A DNA stretch of 64,000 bases from Segatella copri (GTDB taxonomy: Bacteria > Bacteroidota > Bacteroidia > Bacteroidales > Bacteroidaceae). This document shows, piece by piece, positions 18,337-26,804 of this stretch (positions are counted from its first letter, which is position 1; every line of letters begins with the position of its first letter). The position numbers were made by a program, and so were the translations under genes. The stretch spans positions 3,185,501-3,249,500 of the forward strand of contig NZ_JAPDUW010000001.1 of assembly GCF_026015295.1 (NCBI RefSeq). Direction: 5' to 3'. The notes under the pieces are model-generated. The model was given only the letters and a program-made list of their open reading frames with translations, did no database searches and had not been told where the DNA came from.

Positions 18337-18801
18337 ATGAAAAAGTTATTCATATTTAACGTATTCTTGATGATTCTGTATTTGGTTTCATCTTGCTTAC
18401 CATTTGGTTATTACAAAAGAAGTGTGGAGTTTAAAAATTGCACAGGTGATACATTAATTATAGGACATTCTTACTTTGATGCCATTGATAGTGTGCATTG
18501 TCAGATATTGCCTGCTTATGATATACCTTGTGTGGAGGAATTTGATACCATTAATGTTCCTGTAAACAAAGAATTATCTTTACGAGGTATTATGGCTGTC
18601 TTCCCTGATTCAACGTGTTGTGAGGATTCGGTATATTTGTTTTCAAGGAAAGATACGTGCTATTTATTTTTGATTAAATTCGAGGATGTAAAGCGCAATT
18701 CTTGGAAAGAAATTTGTGAAAAAAAACTATATCATAAGTGGATGGTTATTCGAGGTAAGAGTGGATTTGTTTATAGAAATATAAGATACGAATATGAGTG
18801 A
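18337..18801 (+). CDS. small lipoprotein of unknown function
   Basis: 154 residues with a signal peptide ending in a lipobox (LVSSC). The mature part is Cys-rich for its size and includes NCTGDTLIIGHSYFDAIDS, a pattern seen in small Bacteroidota lipoproteins that I cannot assign to a family. It starts 2 bp after the preceding gene and overlaps the next by 8 bp, which points to translational coupling. AT-rich. Confidence 0.6.
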   Translation: MKKLFIFNVFLMILYLVSSCLPFGYYKRSVEFKNCTGDTLIIGHSYFDAIDSVHCQILPAYDIPCVEEFDTINVPVNKELSLRGIMAVFPDSTCCEDSVYLFSRKDTCYLFLIKFEDVKRNSWKEICEKKLYHKWMVIRGKSGFVYRNIRYEYE

Positions 18802-19159
18802 CTTAAAAAACATAGCCAAGATATTTGGAATCCTCTTTATTATCTTTGGGTGGTTCTTCTATGAGTTTCGCTTGTATGAAACAGATGATGATGTAAAGAA
18901 GCAGATTCTTGACGAGGAAGTACCCAAGGCTTATGAATTTCGTGTTGTTTCGTGCAAGGAATATAGAGGTTTCTCTTTTGTTGGTGTAGATCCTCATGGA
19001 GATACAATCCATGAGAATCTATCTGCCTTTTGGGATTTGTATCAAAAATACCAAAAGGACGATCGAATCGTAAAGAGAAAAGGGGAGAAAACGCTCCTCT
19101 TGATTCATCATGCAGATACAGCTTGTATTCATTTATCTTATAAACAAAATGACTTATAG
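18794..19159 (+). CDS. small single-pass membrane protein of unknown function
   Basis: 121 residues with one transmembrane helix near the N-terminus (IFGILFIIFGWFFYEF) and a soluble C-terminal domain. No family recognised. It overlaps the lipoprotein gene before it by 8 bp. It is the last of the AT-rich group of small genes; all four would be made together and several are envelope-targeted. Confidence 0.6.
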   Translation: MSDLKNIAKIFGILFIIFGWFFYEFRLYETDDDVKKQILDEEVPKAYEFRVVSCKEYRGFSFVGVDPHGDTIHENLSAFWDLYQKYQKDDRIVKRKGEKTLLLIHHADTACIHLSYKQNDL

Positions 19160-19266
19160 GTGATATGGAAGATTTTGTCTGCTCATGAAGACTTTTTCTA
19201 CCGCTTTGTCGGTATGACGAGGGAAGGGAAGAAGGTGAAGAGTGAAGACATGTACTATAAGCAGAA

Positions 19267-19308
19267 ATGCCGCCCTAACTGCCATTTTTGATGGGGTTAG
19301 GGCGGCAT
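19267..19308 (-). terminator. terminator of the GH28 gene
   Basis: A perfect 13-bp GC-rich stem (19267-19279 with 19296-19308) lies just downstream of the minus-strand gene ending at 19337. The T stretch after it is short. Confidence 0.65.
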
Positions 19309-19336
19309 TATAAATGTTTTGTCTGATGAATGTCGG

Positions 19337-20911
19337 TTAGAAATCGAGGGTGATACCCTTTTCGTCAATCTTCTTGTATGTCTTGTCGTTGACAGTCACA
19401 TTCTTCGAGTTCTTTGCATCGAAGGTGTGGGTCTTGGCACTCACCTTGATATTTTCCAACTTCACACCATCGGTGCGGTTGATAACGATACCCTGCTCGG
19501 CATTGTTCACCTCCATATCCTTGATGCTGATGTTCTGCACTGGCATCTCTGGAAGGCCATTGAAGTAGGCGGCACGGCGTGCGCCACGGCAGATGACGTG
19601 ATTGATATCGATGTTGCGGAAGGCTGGAGTGGTTTCATCTACTTTCTTCATATCTACCACTTGCTGCTTCTTCTGGTCGCCATCGTTTAATACTTCAACA
19701 GCTGATTTTCCACCATAATAGAGGTCAAAGGTGATGACATCTGTCTGTATATCAAACATTGACATGTTGTCGATGTAGATATTCTCTACTACACCACCAC
19801 GACCGCGGGTACTCTTGAAACGGAGACCTACATCGGTGCCGAGGAATTGGCAGTCGCTCACCTTGATATTCTTTACGCCACCGCTCATCTCGCTGCCAAC
19901 AACGAAACCACCATGACCCTTGAATACGGTACAGCCGTTTACGATGACATTCTCGCAAGGAATGCCGCGCTTTCTTCCGTCAGCATCCTTACCGCTCTTG
20001 ATGCAGATACCATCATCGCCTACATCGAAAGTAGAGTTGACGATAAGTGCATTCTTGCAGCTCTCCAGGTCAAGACCATCACCATTCTGAGCATATGAAG
20101 GGTTGCGGACCAATACATCTTCTATAAGAACGTTCTCGCACATCAGCGGATGGATGTTCCATGCAGGTGAATTCTGGAAGATGACACCATTGAGCCAAAC
20201 GTTCTTGCAGCTTACGAGACTGATCATTACAGGGCGGAGGAAACGCTTGATCTCGTTCCATTCTTCTTCTGAAGCTGGAGTTTTAGGCACATTCATGTTG
20301 GCACTGTTGTCTGCCTTCAATGCACCTTCTGATGGGAACCAGTAGTCAGTTCTCTTGAATGCACCGCCACGTGAAGTAATCTGCTTCCACTGTGCAGCGG
20401 TAACCTTCTGCTTCTTCAATGGGCGCCAGTATTCTCCGTTTCCGTCGATGCAGCCCTGACCGGTAATTGCCACGTTGGTAAGATGATGACCAGAGATAGG
20501 CGACTGGCAGCGGCGTGTATCCAAACCCTCAAACGATGTTTCTATAAAAGGGTAGAGGGCATCATCTGGTGAGAAAAGGATGACTGCACCTTTTTCGAGA
20601 TGTAGGTTGATATTGCTCTTCAATACGATAGGACCTGTGAACCATACGCCCTGTGGAACGATGAGTTTGCCGCCGCCTTTCTGAGTCAGCGCATCGATAG
20701 CCTTGGCAAAGGCTGTGGTACAGAGAGAAGAGCCATCTCCAATAGCACCAAAGTCCTTGAGGTTTACCTCATTGGCTGGGAATTGCGGACGGGTCACCTT
20801 CTCCATCTGGAATGGTAGATTCTCGTAAAGAGCATCATACTTCTTGATGTCGGTTGCCTGGGCACTTAGCGCCAACAAGCAAGCACATACCATGCTAAAA
20901 AATTTCTTCAT
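19337..20911 (-). CDS. glycoside hydrolase family 28 (polygalacturonase-type) enzyme
   Basis: A 524-residue secreted beta-helix enzyme that probably cleaves galacturonan or rhamnogalacturonan bonds in pectin. A signal peptide ends near ALSAQA. The N-terminal motif VNLKDFGAIGDG is the usual pectin-lyase-fold opening. GH28 catalytic motifs follow in order: NGDGLD (~277), GDDGICIKSG (~298), GHGGFVVGSE (~333) and RFKSTRGRGG (~365). An insertion at ~160-215 between beta-helix turns is typical of Bacteroidota GH28 members. It stands alone with its own promoter and is not next to a SusCD pair. Confidence 0.92.
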   Translation of the reverse strand: MKKFFSMVCACLLALSAQATDIKKYDALYENLPFQMEKVTRPQFPANEVNLKDFGAIGDGSSLCTTAFAKAIDALTQKGGGKLIVPQGVWFTGPIVLKSNINLHLEKGAVILFSPDDALYPFIETSFEGLDTRRCQSPISGHHLTNVAITGQGCIDGNGEYWRPLKKQKVTAAQWKQITSRGGAFKRTDYWFPSEGALKADNSANMNVPKTPASEEEWNEIKRFLRPVMISLVSCKNVWLNGVIFQNSPAWNIHPLMCENVLIEDVLVRNPSYAQNGDGLDLESCKNALIVNSTFDVGDDGICIKSGKDADGRKRGIPCENVIVNGCTVFKGHGGFVVGSEMSGGVKNIKVSDCQFLGTDVGLRFKSTRGRGGVVENIYIDNMSMFDIQTDVITFDLYYGGKSAVEVLNDGDQKKQQVVDMKKVDETTPAFRNIDINHVICRGARRAAYFNGLPEMPVQNISIKDMEVNNAEQGIVINRTDGVKLENIKVSAKTHTFDAKNSKNVTVNDKTYKKIDEKGITLDF

Positions 20912-20988
20912 CTATTTTTTTCGGTTTGTTGGGTTATTATATATAAGTTATTATTTATGATTCTGCATATAGATTGCAGTTTATGTTG

Positions 20989-21020
20989 CAAAAATACGCA
21001 TTTAATTTCTTATAGCCAAA
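20989..21020 (-). promoter_or_regulatory. promoter of the GH28 gene
   Basis: On the minus strand TTTG (CAAA at 21017-21020), 20 bp, TATTTTTG (CAAAAATA at 20989-20996). It lies 78 bp before the start codon. Confidence 0.8.
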
Positions 21021-21197
21021 TAAATAGAGTATAATTACATCGCAAACGTTTTCGTTCATAGGGAATCATAGCGAGTGGTTCCGAGAGACGAGAGATAAAA
21101 TAACTCTATGCATTCAAATCTCTCCTACATTTCATTTGAGATAAGCACAACAAAGAAGAGCGAATTATTCTTTTTAGCAGAATTTTCTTATCGAAAA

Positions 21198-21229
21198 CTT
21201 GCGAGTGTAGAAGAAATGTTGTATATTTG
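21198..21229 (+). promoter_or_regulatory. promoter of the C10 peptidase gene
   Basis: CTTG at 21198-21201 (one change from TTTG), 20 bp, TATATTTG at 21222-21229, with the chosen start codon 41 bp further on. Confidence 0.7.
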
Positions 21230-21269
21230 TAGCCGATACAACTCAATTAAATTTTTTGATATATTGCTT

Positions 21270-23876
21270 ATGAAATGTATTCGTTTACACCTATTGTTGT
21301 CAGCCCTGTTGCTGATCTCTGTATCAGCATTTGCAGGACCACGTAGTTTCCGACAAGCCAAGCAGATAGCAGAGCGCCAGGCTGCTTTGTTGGGTATCGT
21401 CATGGATGAGTCTGCTGCATCACAGGCGAAGTCTTTCGGTTTTGGTGACAAAACTCAGAAATCTCAGGCTTCTGATCAGGAAACTGCCAGTTATTATGTT
21501 TTTCCTCATGGTGAGGGAAAGGGTTTCACGATTGTGTCGGGCGATGATTGTCTGCCGGAAATCGTGGGTTATACCGATCAGGGAACTTATGATGAGGCAT
21601 CTCTTCCAGAAAGTTATAAGAACTTCATGAAGGCTTATCAGGAGATGGTAGAGGCTTTGACCAAGGGCGATCAAGCTACTCTGCGCAATTTGGCAGAGGT
21701 AAAAGCTTACCGTTCTTCGGTAAATACTACTCATTCCAAGGCAGTTTCTCCTTTATTGGGTAATATTGCATGGAATCAGAGTAAGCCTTTTAATAATATG
21801 TGTCCGATTTATGATGGTAAAAATCGGGCTGTTACCGGTTGTGTGGCTACAGCTATGGCGCAGATGATGGCTTATTATAAGCATCCTAAACAATTGTTGC
21901 AGGATATTCCTGAATATACTAAGAAATGGTATGGTAGGGATGTGGCTGTTTCTGGTATTAGCAAGAGCGATGGTGTATATGATTGGGACAACATGTTACC
22001 TTTCTATAGTAGTGCAGAGGGTAGCTATACCAAAGATCAGGCCAATGCCGTAGCCAAATTGATGTTCCATTGTGGAGCTGCCGTGAAGATGGGGTATGGT
22101 GAAATGTCGGGTGCAAATCTTACGCCAGCACCTTTGGCTAAGTATTTCGGATATGATGCCGATATGATGCTGGATTTATCCCGTTCTTTATATTCTCTGG
22201 CAGAATGGACTCAGATTCTTGACAATGAATTGGCTGCTGGGCGTCCTGTTTTCTATTCAGGTTCTTCTACCGATGGTGGTCATCAGTTTATCTGTGATGG
22301 TTCCGATGGTCAGGGACTTTATCATATCAACTGGGGCTGGGGAGGCTATCAGAATGGTTATTTCGATGTTACGATCTTGAATCCTGAGAAGGGTGGTGTC
22401 GGCTCCGGTAATGCACAGGATGGTTACAACCGCAGTTGTAGTATGTTGGTTGGTGTGGCTCCTGATAATGGTAAGGTAGATGAGCCTGTAGCACCTTTCG
22501 CTCCTATTGTGCAGAGCTATTGGGATAAAATGTCTGTTTTTGAACTGACTAAGGATACAAGAAATCAGGTTTCAGATAAATTTGCCTTGAAAATACAGAA
22601 TTATTTCTGTAATCAGAGTCGTCAGGATATGACAGGCTCTATCGCTTATGGTATATTGAAGTCTGATGGTACTTATGTTCCAATTTCTGGGGTTAAGGAA
22701 TTCTCTTTTAAGGGTATCCAAGATAATGGCAACACTTATGGTAATACTTTCTTGTTTGAATTTGATTATGCTTTCCCAATCGGACAGACCACGATCTATG
22801 CGATTTACAGTACCGATCATGTTCATTGGAACAAATGCGCTAATTCTGAAATGCGGCCTTATGTCGTTGAGGCTACAGCTCAAAAACTGACTCAGGTTCG
22901 TTCGCAATTGAAAGCAGATATCACTCCAACCGAAGAACTATTGGGTGGATTAACCAATGGCTTTGAAATTACTATCCAGAATCAGGGTGATATCGAATAT
23001 TTGGGAGCCATCAATATCTTCAGCAATACGACTGCTACTATGCCAGACCAAGCCGCGATGGATGTTTATGTCACGGTTCCAGCACATAGTTCTATTACCA
23101 GAAAGGTAGAGTTGTCTCCTTCGGCGGGTGATTTGTATCTCTGGCTGACTGATGCAGGAGCAGAGAATGTCTTTGTTAATGCCAAGAAGTTTACGGTGGG
23201 AGCTACACCTGCAACCCCTGTATTCACAGTTGTAAAGGCATGGACCAATGCGGCTCCAAATGAATATGAGACCGAAAAGGCGACTTATGGTAGTAATAAA
23301 GTGAAAGCTCCAAAGACGAATGATGCTTTTGCCCAATTCAATTTTGCTATCAAGAACGATGGAGGTACAGCTTTGTTGAAATATGCCTTGATAGCATATA
23401 GTACGAATGAAAGAAGCTTTGTTCCTCGTTTTGAGACGGTACGCATTCCTGGTAATGGAGCGACCACTACAATATCCAGGTCTTTTGACCCTAACGAGTT
23501 GGGCGGCAATACAATCGTTTCTGATCTGTGGTTCATGAGTTTGACAGATGGTAAATATTATGATATTCCAACCACTTTGTCTAAAAACAGACTTGATATA
23601 GTGGGTTCAGACGGCTATTATTTGTTTGATCCATTTAACTTGATAGTCTATGTTACTGATCAGACTTTAGGTATTTCTGACATTTCATTGAACAAAGGAA
23701 TCTATGGCGGCAATGGTGAAATAATCATATCTTCTGACCGTTCTCAAATCATAAAAATCTTTAATTTGAGTGGACAGAAAGTAACCTCGGTTGCAGTTCG
23801 GGCTGGTGAAAGACAGACGATTCCTGTTCCTTCAGGCATCTACATTGTAAATGGAGTCAAAGTGATTGTGAAATAA
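21270..23876 (+). CDS. C10-family (streptopain-like) cysteine peptidase with C-terminal sorting domain
   Basis: An 868-residue secreted thiol protease related to SpeB and Prevotella interpain. I chose the ATG at 21270, which starts a clean signal peptide (...ISVSAFA) just after the promoter. A prodomain with YYVFPHGEGKGFTIVSGDD covers ~25-150. The catalytic domain has NNMCPIYDG and the nucleophile in AVTGCVATAMAQ (Cys ~191), the catalytic His in GGHQFICDG (~338) and the family block HINWGWGGYQNGYFDV. Two or more beta domains follow, and the last ~70 residues (IKIFNLSGQKVTS, then a PSGIYIVN block) look like a type IX secretion sorting domain. It probably acts outside the cell. Confidence 0.93.
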   Translation: MKCIRLHLLLSALLLISVSAFAGPRSFRQAKQIAERQAALLGIVMDESAASQAKSFGFGDKTQKSQASDQETASYYVFPHGEGKGFTIVSGDDCLPEIVGYTDQGTYDEASLPESYKNFMKAYQEMVEALTKGDQATLRNLAEVKAYRSSVNTTHSKAVSPLLGNIAWNQSKPFNNMCPIYDGKNRAVTGCVATAMAQMMAYYKHPKQLLQDIPEYTKKWYGRDVAVSGISKSDGVYDWDNMLPFYSSAEGSYTKDQANAVAKLMFHCGAAVKMGYGEMSGANLTPAPLAKYFGYDADMMLDLSRSLYSLAEWTQILDNELAAGRPVFYSGSSTDGGHQFICDGSDGQGLYHINWGWGGYQNGYFDVTILNPEKGGVGSGNAQDGYNRSCSMLVGVAPDNGKVDEPVAPFAPIVQSYWDKMSVFELTKDTRNQVSDKFALKIQNYFCNQSRQDMTGSIAYGILKSDGTYVPISGVKEFSFKGIQDNGNTYGNTFLFEFDYAFPIGQTTIYAIYSTDHVHWNKCANSEMRPYVVEATAQKLTQVRSQLKADITPTEELLGGLTNGFEITIQNQGDIEYLGAINIFSNTTATMPDQAAMDVYVTVPAHSSITRKVELSPSAGDLYLWLTDAGAENVFVNAKKFTVGATPATPVFTVVKAWTNAAPNEYETEKATYGSNKVKAPKTNDAFAQFNFAIKNDGGTALLKYALIAYSTNERSFVPRFETVRIPGNGATTTISRSFDPNELGGNTIVSDLWFMSLTDGKYYDIPTTLSKNRLDIVGSDGYYLFDPFNLIVYVTDQTLGISDISLNKGIYGGNGEIIISSDRSQIIKIFNLSGQKVTSVAVRAGERQTIPVPSGIYIVNGVKVIVK

Positions 23877-23957
23877 CATAATCATGAAATAGGATGATTG
23901 CCTACAACATGATTGTGGAGAAAAAGATATTTTGAATTTAAAAACAGATAAAAAGAG

Positions 23958-23984
23958 AAAGGAGTGGGTGACTACTCCTTTTTT
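23958..23984 (+). terminator. terminator of the C10 peptidase gene
   Basis: AAAGGAGT pairs with ACTCCTTT around an 8-nt loop, followed by a T run. Confidence 0.8.
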
Positions 23985-24040
23985 ATATATAGTGAATTCG
24001 CTATCTGATATAAGATTTTCTTGTGTTAAAGTTTGGTCTA

Positions 24041-24078
24041 AAGAAAAAAGAGCCACAAATCTTTCGATTTGCAGCTCT
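24041..24078 (-). terminator. terminator of tRNA-Leu
   Basis: On the minus strand GAGCTGCAAATC pairs with GATTTGTGGCTC around four bases, then a T-rich run. It directly abuts the tRNA 3' end. Confidence 0.8.
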
Positions 24079-24163
24079 TGGTACCCAGACCCGGGATCGA
24101 ACCGGGATGGATTGCTCCACTGGTGTTTGAGACCAGCGCGTCTACCGATTCCGCCATCTGGGC
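24079..24163 (-). tRNA. tRNA-Leu (anticodon CAA)
   Basis: Read on the minus strand it begins GCCCAGATGGCGGAATCGG, has the long variable arm of a class II tRNA, anticodon loop TCTCAAACA giving CAA, and T arm GGTTCGATCC. The 3' CCA is encoded (24079-24081). Confidence 0.95.
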
Positions 24164-24190
24164 AAATACCACCTTGCTTATTTGCGGTTG

Positions 24191-24221
24191 CAAAGGTACT
24201 AATAATTTTTGAACTGACAAA
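24191..24221 (-). promoter_or_regulatory. promoter of tRNA-Leu
   Basis: On the minus strand TTTG (CAAA at 24218-24221), 19 bp, TACCTTTG (CAAAGGTA at 24191-24198). Confidence 0.75.
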
Positions 24222-24392
24222 CTTTTTGGTGACTTTTTTTTCTAAAAATGCATTTTTAATGCAGAAACATTAAATTTTTGTTGTTTTTATAGTCCACTTT
24301 ATTAAATTTCAAGAAAATCTTTGGCACTTTCACGGATAATCACTAACTTTACAGATGAATTTTGAAAACCAACAAAATATTAGACTCAAGAT

Positions 24393-25481
24393 ATGAAGAG
24401 TAACGGAAATAATTATTGTGTGATATTGGCGGGAGGTAAGGGCCGCAGACTCTGGCCTTGCAGCCGCAGCAACTATCCGAAGCAGTTTGTCGACTTCTTT
24501 GGAGTGGGGCGCACCCAGCTTCAGCAAACCTTTGACCGTATGGCAAAGATCGTGCCTGCCGACCATATATTTATCAACACAAATGAAGAATATGTTCAAC
24601 TGGTAAAGGAACAGTTGCCTGAGGTTCCTGCAGAACGGATATTGGCGGAACCTATTCATCGCAATACGGCACCTAGCATGGCATGGGCCAATCATCGCAT
24701 CTCGATGCTCAATCCTGATGCCTGCATCATCGCCACTCCTTCGGATCAGGCTATCTTCAATGAAGATGCTTTCCGGGAAAACGTATTGGAAGGTCTGGCT
24801 TTTGTGGCAGAACATGACCGTTTCCTGACGATGGGTGTGAAGCCAACCCGTCCAGAACCTGGATATGGATATATTCAGATGGGCGAAGCTATCGGCAACG
24901 GATTGTACAAGGTGCAGTCGTTTACAGAGAAACCGGAAAGAGAGTTTGCCAAGATTTTTGTAGAGAGTGGAGAGTTCTATTGGAATACGGGTTTATTCCT
25001 TTCTAATGTGAAGTATCTGCGTGAGTGTTTCTGCAAGATTCTGCCCCCTGTACTCCGTGATTACGATAAACAGTATCCCGAATTCAGTGTGGAGACAGAG
25101 AATGCATACATGAAAGAGAGCTTCTCTTCTTATCCTAATATATCAGTAGATTTCGGAGTGCTTGACAAACCTAGCAATGTCTATATGATGAAGTGTGACT
25201 TCGGCTGGGCTGATCTGGGTACCTGGCACAGTATCTACGAGGCGATGCAGAAGAGCAGCGATGACAACGTGGTTGTTGACAGCGATGTGATGATGGAGAA
25301 TTGTCACAACAATGTAATCAAGTTGCCTAAAGGAAAGCTGGCTGTATTGAACGGACTGGATGGTTTCATAGTAGCCGAGAATGACAATGTATTGTTGATA
25401 TGCAAGAAAGAAGATTCTTCTGCCCTGGTGCGTAAATATGTAAACGAGGTGCAGATGAAGAAAGGCGATGAGTTCGTCTAA
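24393..25481 (+). CDS. manC: mannose-1-phosphate guanylyltransferase
   Basis: The enzyme makes GDP-mannose from GTP and mannose 1-phosphate for surface polysaccharide and glycoprotein synthesis. The 362-residue product has the nucleotidyltransferase signature LAGGKGRRLWPCSRSNYPKQ near the N-terminus, then FTEKP and YWNTGLFLSN. It lacks the C-terminal phosphomannose isomerase domain of bifunctional ManC enzymes (about 470-480 residues), so it is the single-function form. It is monocistronic and shares a bidirectional terminator with the convergent HIT gene. Confidence 0.93.
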   Translation: MKSNGNNYCVILAGGKGRRLWPCSRSNYPKQFVDFFGVGRTQLQQTFDRMAKIVPADHIFINTNEEYVQLVKEQLPEVPAERILAEPIHRNTAPSMAWANHRISMLNPDACIIATPSDQAIFNEDAFRENVLEGLAFVAEHDRFLTMGVKPTRPEPGYGYIQMGEAIGNGLYKVQSFTEKPEREFAKIFVESGEFYWNTGLFLSNVKYLRECFCKILPPVLRDYDKQYPEFSVETENAYMKESFSSYPNISVDFGVLDKPSNVYMMKCDFGWADLGTWHSIYEAMQKSSDDNVVVDSDVMMENCHNNVIKLPKGKLAVLNGLDGFIVAENDNVLLICKKEDSSALVRKYVNEVQMKKGDEFV

Positions 25482-25506
25482 GCAAGGGCTTATGAAATAA
25501 AGATAT

Positions 25507-25541
25507 AAAAAGAGCTGCGAAGCATATTCGCAGCTCTTTTT
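25507..25541. terminator. bidirectional terminator between manC and the HIT gene
   Basis: A perfect 14-bp stem, AAAAAGAGCTGCGA with TCGCAGCTCTTTTT, with A and T tracts on both sides. Confidence 0.9.
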
Positions 25542-25561
25542 CTGTTTGAAACTTCTTGCAT

Positions 25562-25963
25562 TTAAAGTTTCTTGAATTCTGTATAAATCTTATCAGCAAT
25601 TTCCTTGAACTCTTCCTCTGTGAGTTTGAGATGCTCCTTGCGGAAGTTTACATCAGCTTCGCTGTTCATTGGGATGAGGTGGATATGGGCATGAGGAACC
25701 TCCAGACCCAAAACAACCTGCGCCACTTTCTTGCATGGGAAGGCTGCCTTGATAGCCTTGGCTACCTTCTTGGCGAAAACCTCAAACTCAGCCAGGTCTT
25801 CGTCTTCCATATCGAAGATGTAATCAACCTCCTTACGGGGAATTACCAAAGTATGACCTTTGCCGATAGGGCTAATGTCGAGGAAAGCATAGAACTTGTC
25901 GCTTTCTGCACACTTGTAGCTAGGAATCTCTCCTGCTGCAATCTTTGAAAAAATGCTTGCCAT
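25562..25963 (-). CDS. HIT-family nucleotide hydrolase/transferase
   Basis: The 133-residue protein has the histidine-triad motif HAHIHLIP at ~94-101 and the N-terminal HIT block FSKIAAGEIPSYK. Family members hydrolyse or transfer nucleotide phosphoramidates and dinucleotides; the substrate here is unknown. It lies downstream of greA in the same direction, but a terminator-like hairpin separates them. Confidence 0.93.
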   Translation of the reverse strand: MASIFSKIAAGEIPSYKCAESDKFYAFLDISPIGKGHTLVIPRKEVDYIFDMEDEDLAEFEVFAKKVAKAIKAAFPCKKVAQVVLGLEVPHAHIHLIPMNSEADVNFRKEHLKLTEEEFKEIADKIYTEFKKL

Positions 25964-26092
25964 AATCGCTAATCAATTTATAATTAATAATTTATAATTT
26001 ACAATACATATTATCTTATTCTTTTTTTGATGTCGTTGCATCGGCTACTTTCATTTTCTGTAGAGTATATCGGGTAGGCTTACATATAACAT

Positions 26093-26140
26093 AAAAGGAA
26101 CCGTCATACGGGCATTGCTGCCGATATGATAGTTCCTTTT
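26093..26140 (-). terminator. terminator of greA
   Basis: AAAAGGAAC pairs with GTTCCTTTT, with partly paired inner arms, just after the greA stop as read on the minus strand. Confidence 0.65.
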
Positions 26141-26148
26141 ATTCCGTT

Positions 26149-26616
26149 TTATTCAAATGAAATCTTGTCGATGCGAAGATTGATGGTGCCGCGAGGAATC
26201 TTGATTTCTGCAATCTCACCTACCTTCTTGTTGAGCAATCCCTGTGCGATAGGAGTCTTGATGGAAATCTTGCCTTCCTTCAAGTTTGCCTCGCTCTCGC
26301 TCACGATGGTATAAGTCATCTTTGCCTTGTTAGCCATGTTGGTCATCTCTACCTTCGACATAATCTGCACGCTGTCGGTGCTGAGTTGCTTGGTATCGAT
26401 AATCTTGGCCTCGGCAATGGTGAGCTTCAGGCGATTGATCTTATCTTCCAGATGAGCCTGTGCCTCTTTAGCGGCATCATACTCAGAATTCTCACTTAAA
26501 TCACCCTTGTCGCGGGCTTCAGCAATTGCGGCTGATGCCTTAGGGCGCTCTACAGATACGAGCTGTTTCAGCTCAGCTACGAGTTTGTCGTAGCCTTCTT
26601 GTGACATGTAAGCCAT
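26149..26616 (-). CDS. greA: transcription elongation factor GreA
   Basis: GreA rescues backtracked RNA polymerase by stimulating transcript cleavage. The 155-residue protein has the N-terminal coiled coil (~1-75) with the acidic tip in ARDKGDLSENSEYDAAKEA, which holds the D-x-x-E residues needed for cleavage, and the C-terminal FKBP-like domain. It has its own strong promoter and an unusual leader with a hairpin. Confidence 0.96.
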   Translation of the reverse strand: MAYMSQEGYDKLVAELKQLVSVERPKASAAIAEARDKGDLSENSEYDAAKEAQAHLEDKINRLKLTIAEAKIIDTKQLSTDSVQIMSKVEMTNMANKAKMTYTIVSESEANLKEGKISIKTPIAQGLLNKKVGEIAEIKIPRGTINLRIDKISFE

Positions 26617-26659
26617 AATTTTCTTGTTGTTTTAATGTTATTAATAATCGGTTGGCAAG

Positions 26660-26704
26660 TAGCATAAAAAATAAAGAATTCCAGTGCCAGTGAAGCACCG
26701 GAAT
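26660..26704 (-). promoter_or_regulatory. hairpin plus T-rich tract in the greA leader (possible attenuator)
   Basis: On the minus strand ATTCC-GTGC and GCAC-GGAAT arms pair (about 26676-26704) and are followed by TTCTTTATTTTTT. The structure lies between the greA promoter and its start codon. It may alternatively end readthrough from the helicase gene upstream. Confidence 0.55.
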
Positions 26705-26756
26705 CCTATATCTGTATTTATGTCTCTTGTTTATCCTTTTGTGTATAATCTGAATG

Positions 26757-26788
26757 CAAAGATAGGACTTTATTTCCGTATCACCAAA
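26757..26788 (-). promoter_or_regulatory. promoter of greA
   Basis: On the minus strand TTTG (CAAA at 26785-26788), 20 bp, TATCTTTG (CAAAGATA at 26757-26764); the start codon is ~140 bp downstream. Confidence 0.8.
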
Positions 26789-26804
26789 TTTTTTGGGGGA
26801 AATT

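Noticed and set aside
23932..24273. Plus-strand open frame over the tRNA-Leu gene
   Set aside because: It crosses a terminator, the tRNA and its promoter, so it is not a real gene.
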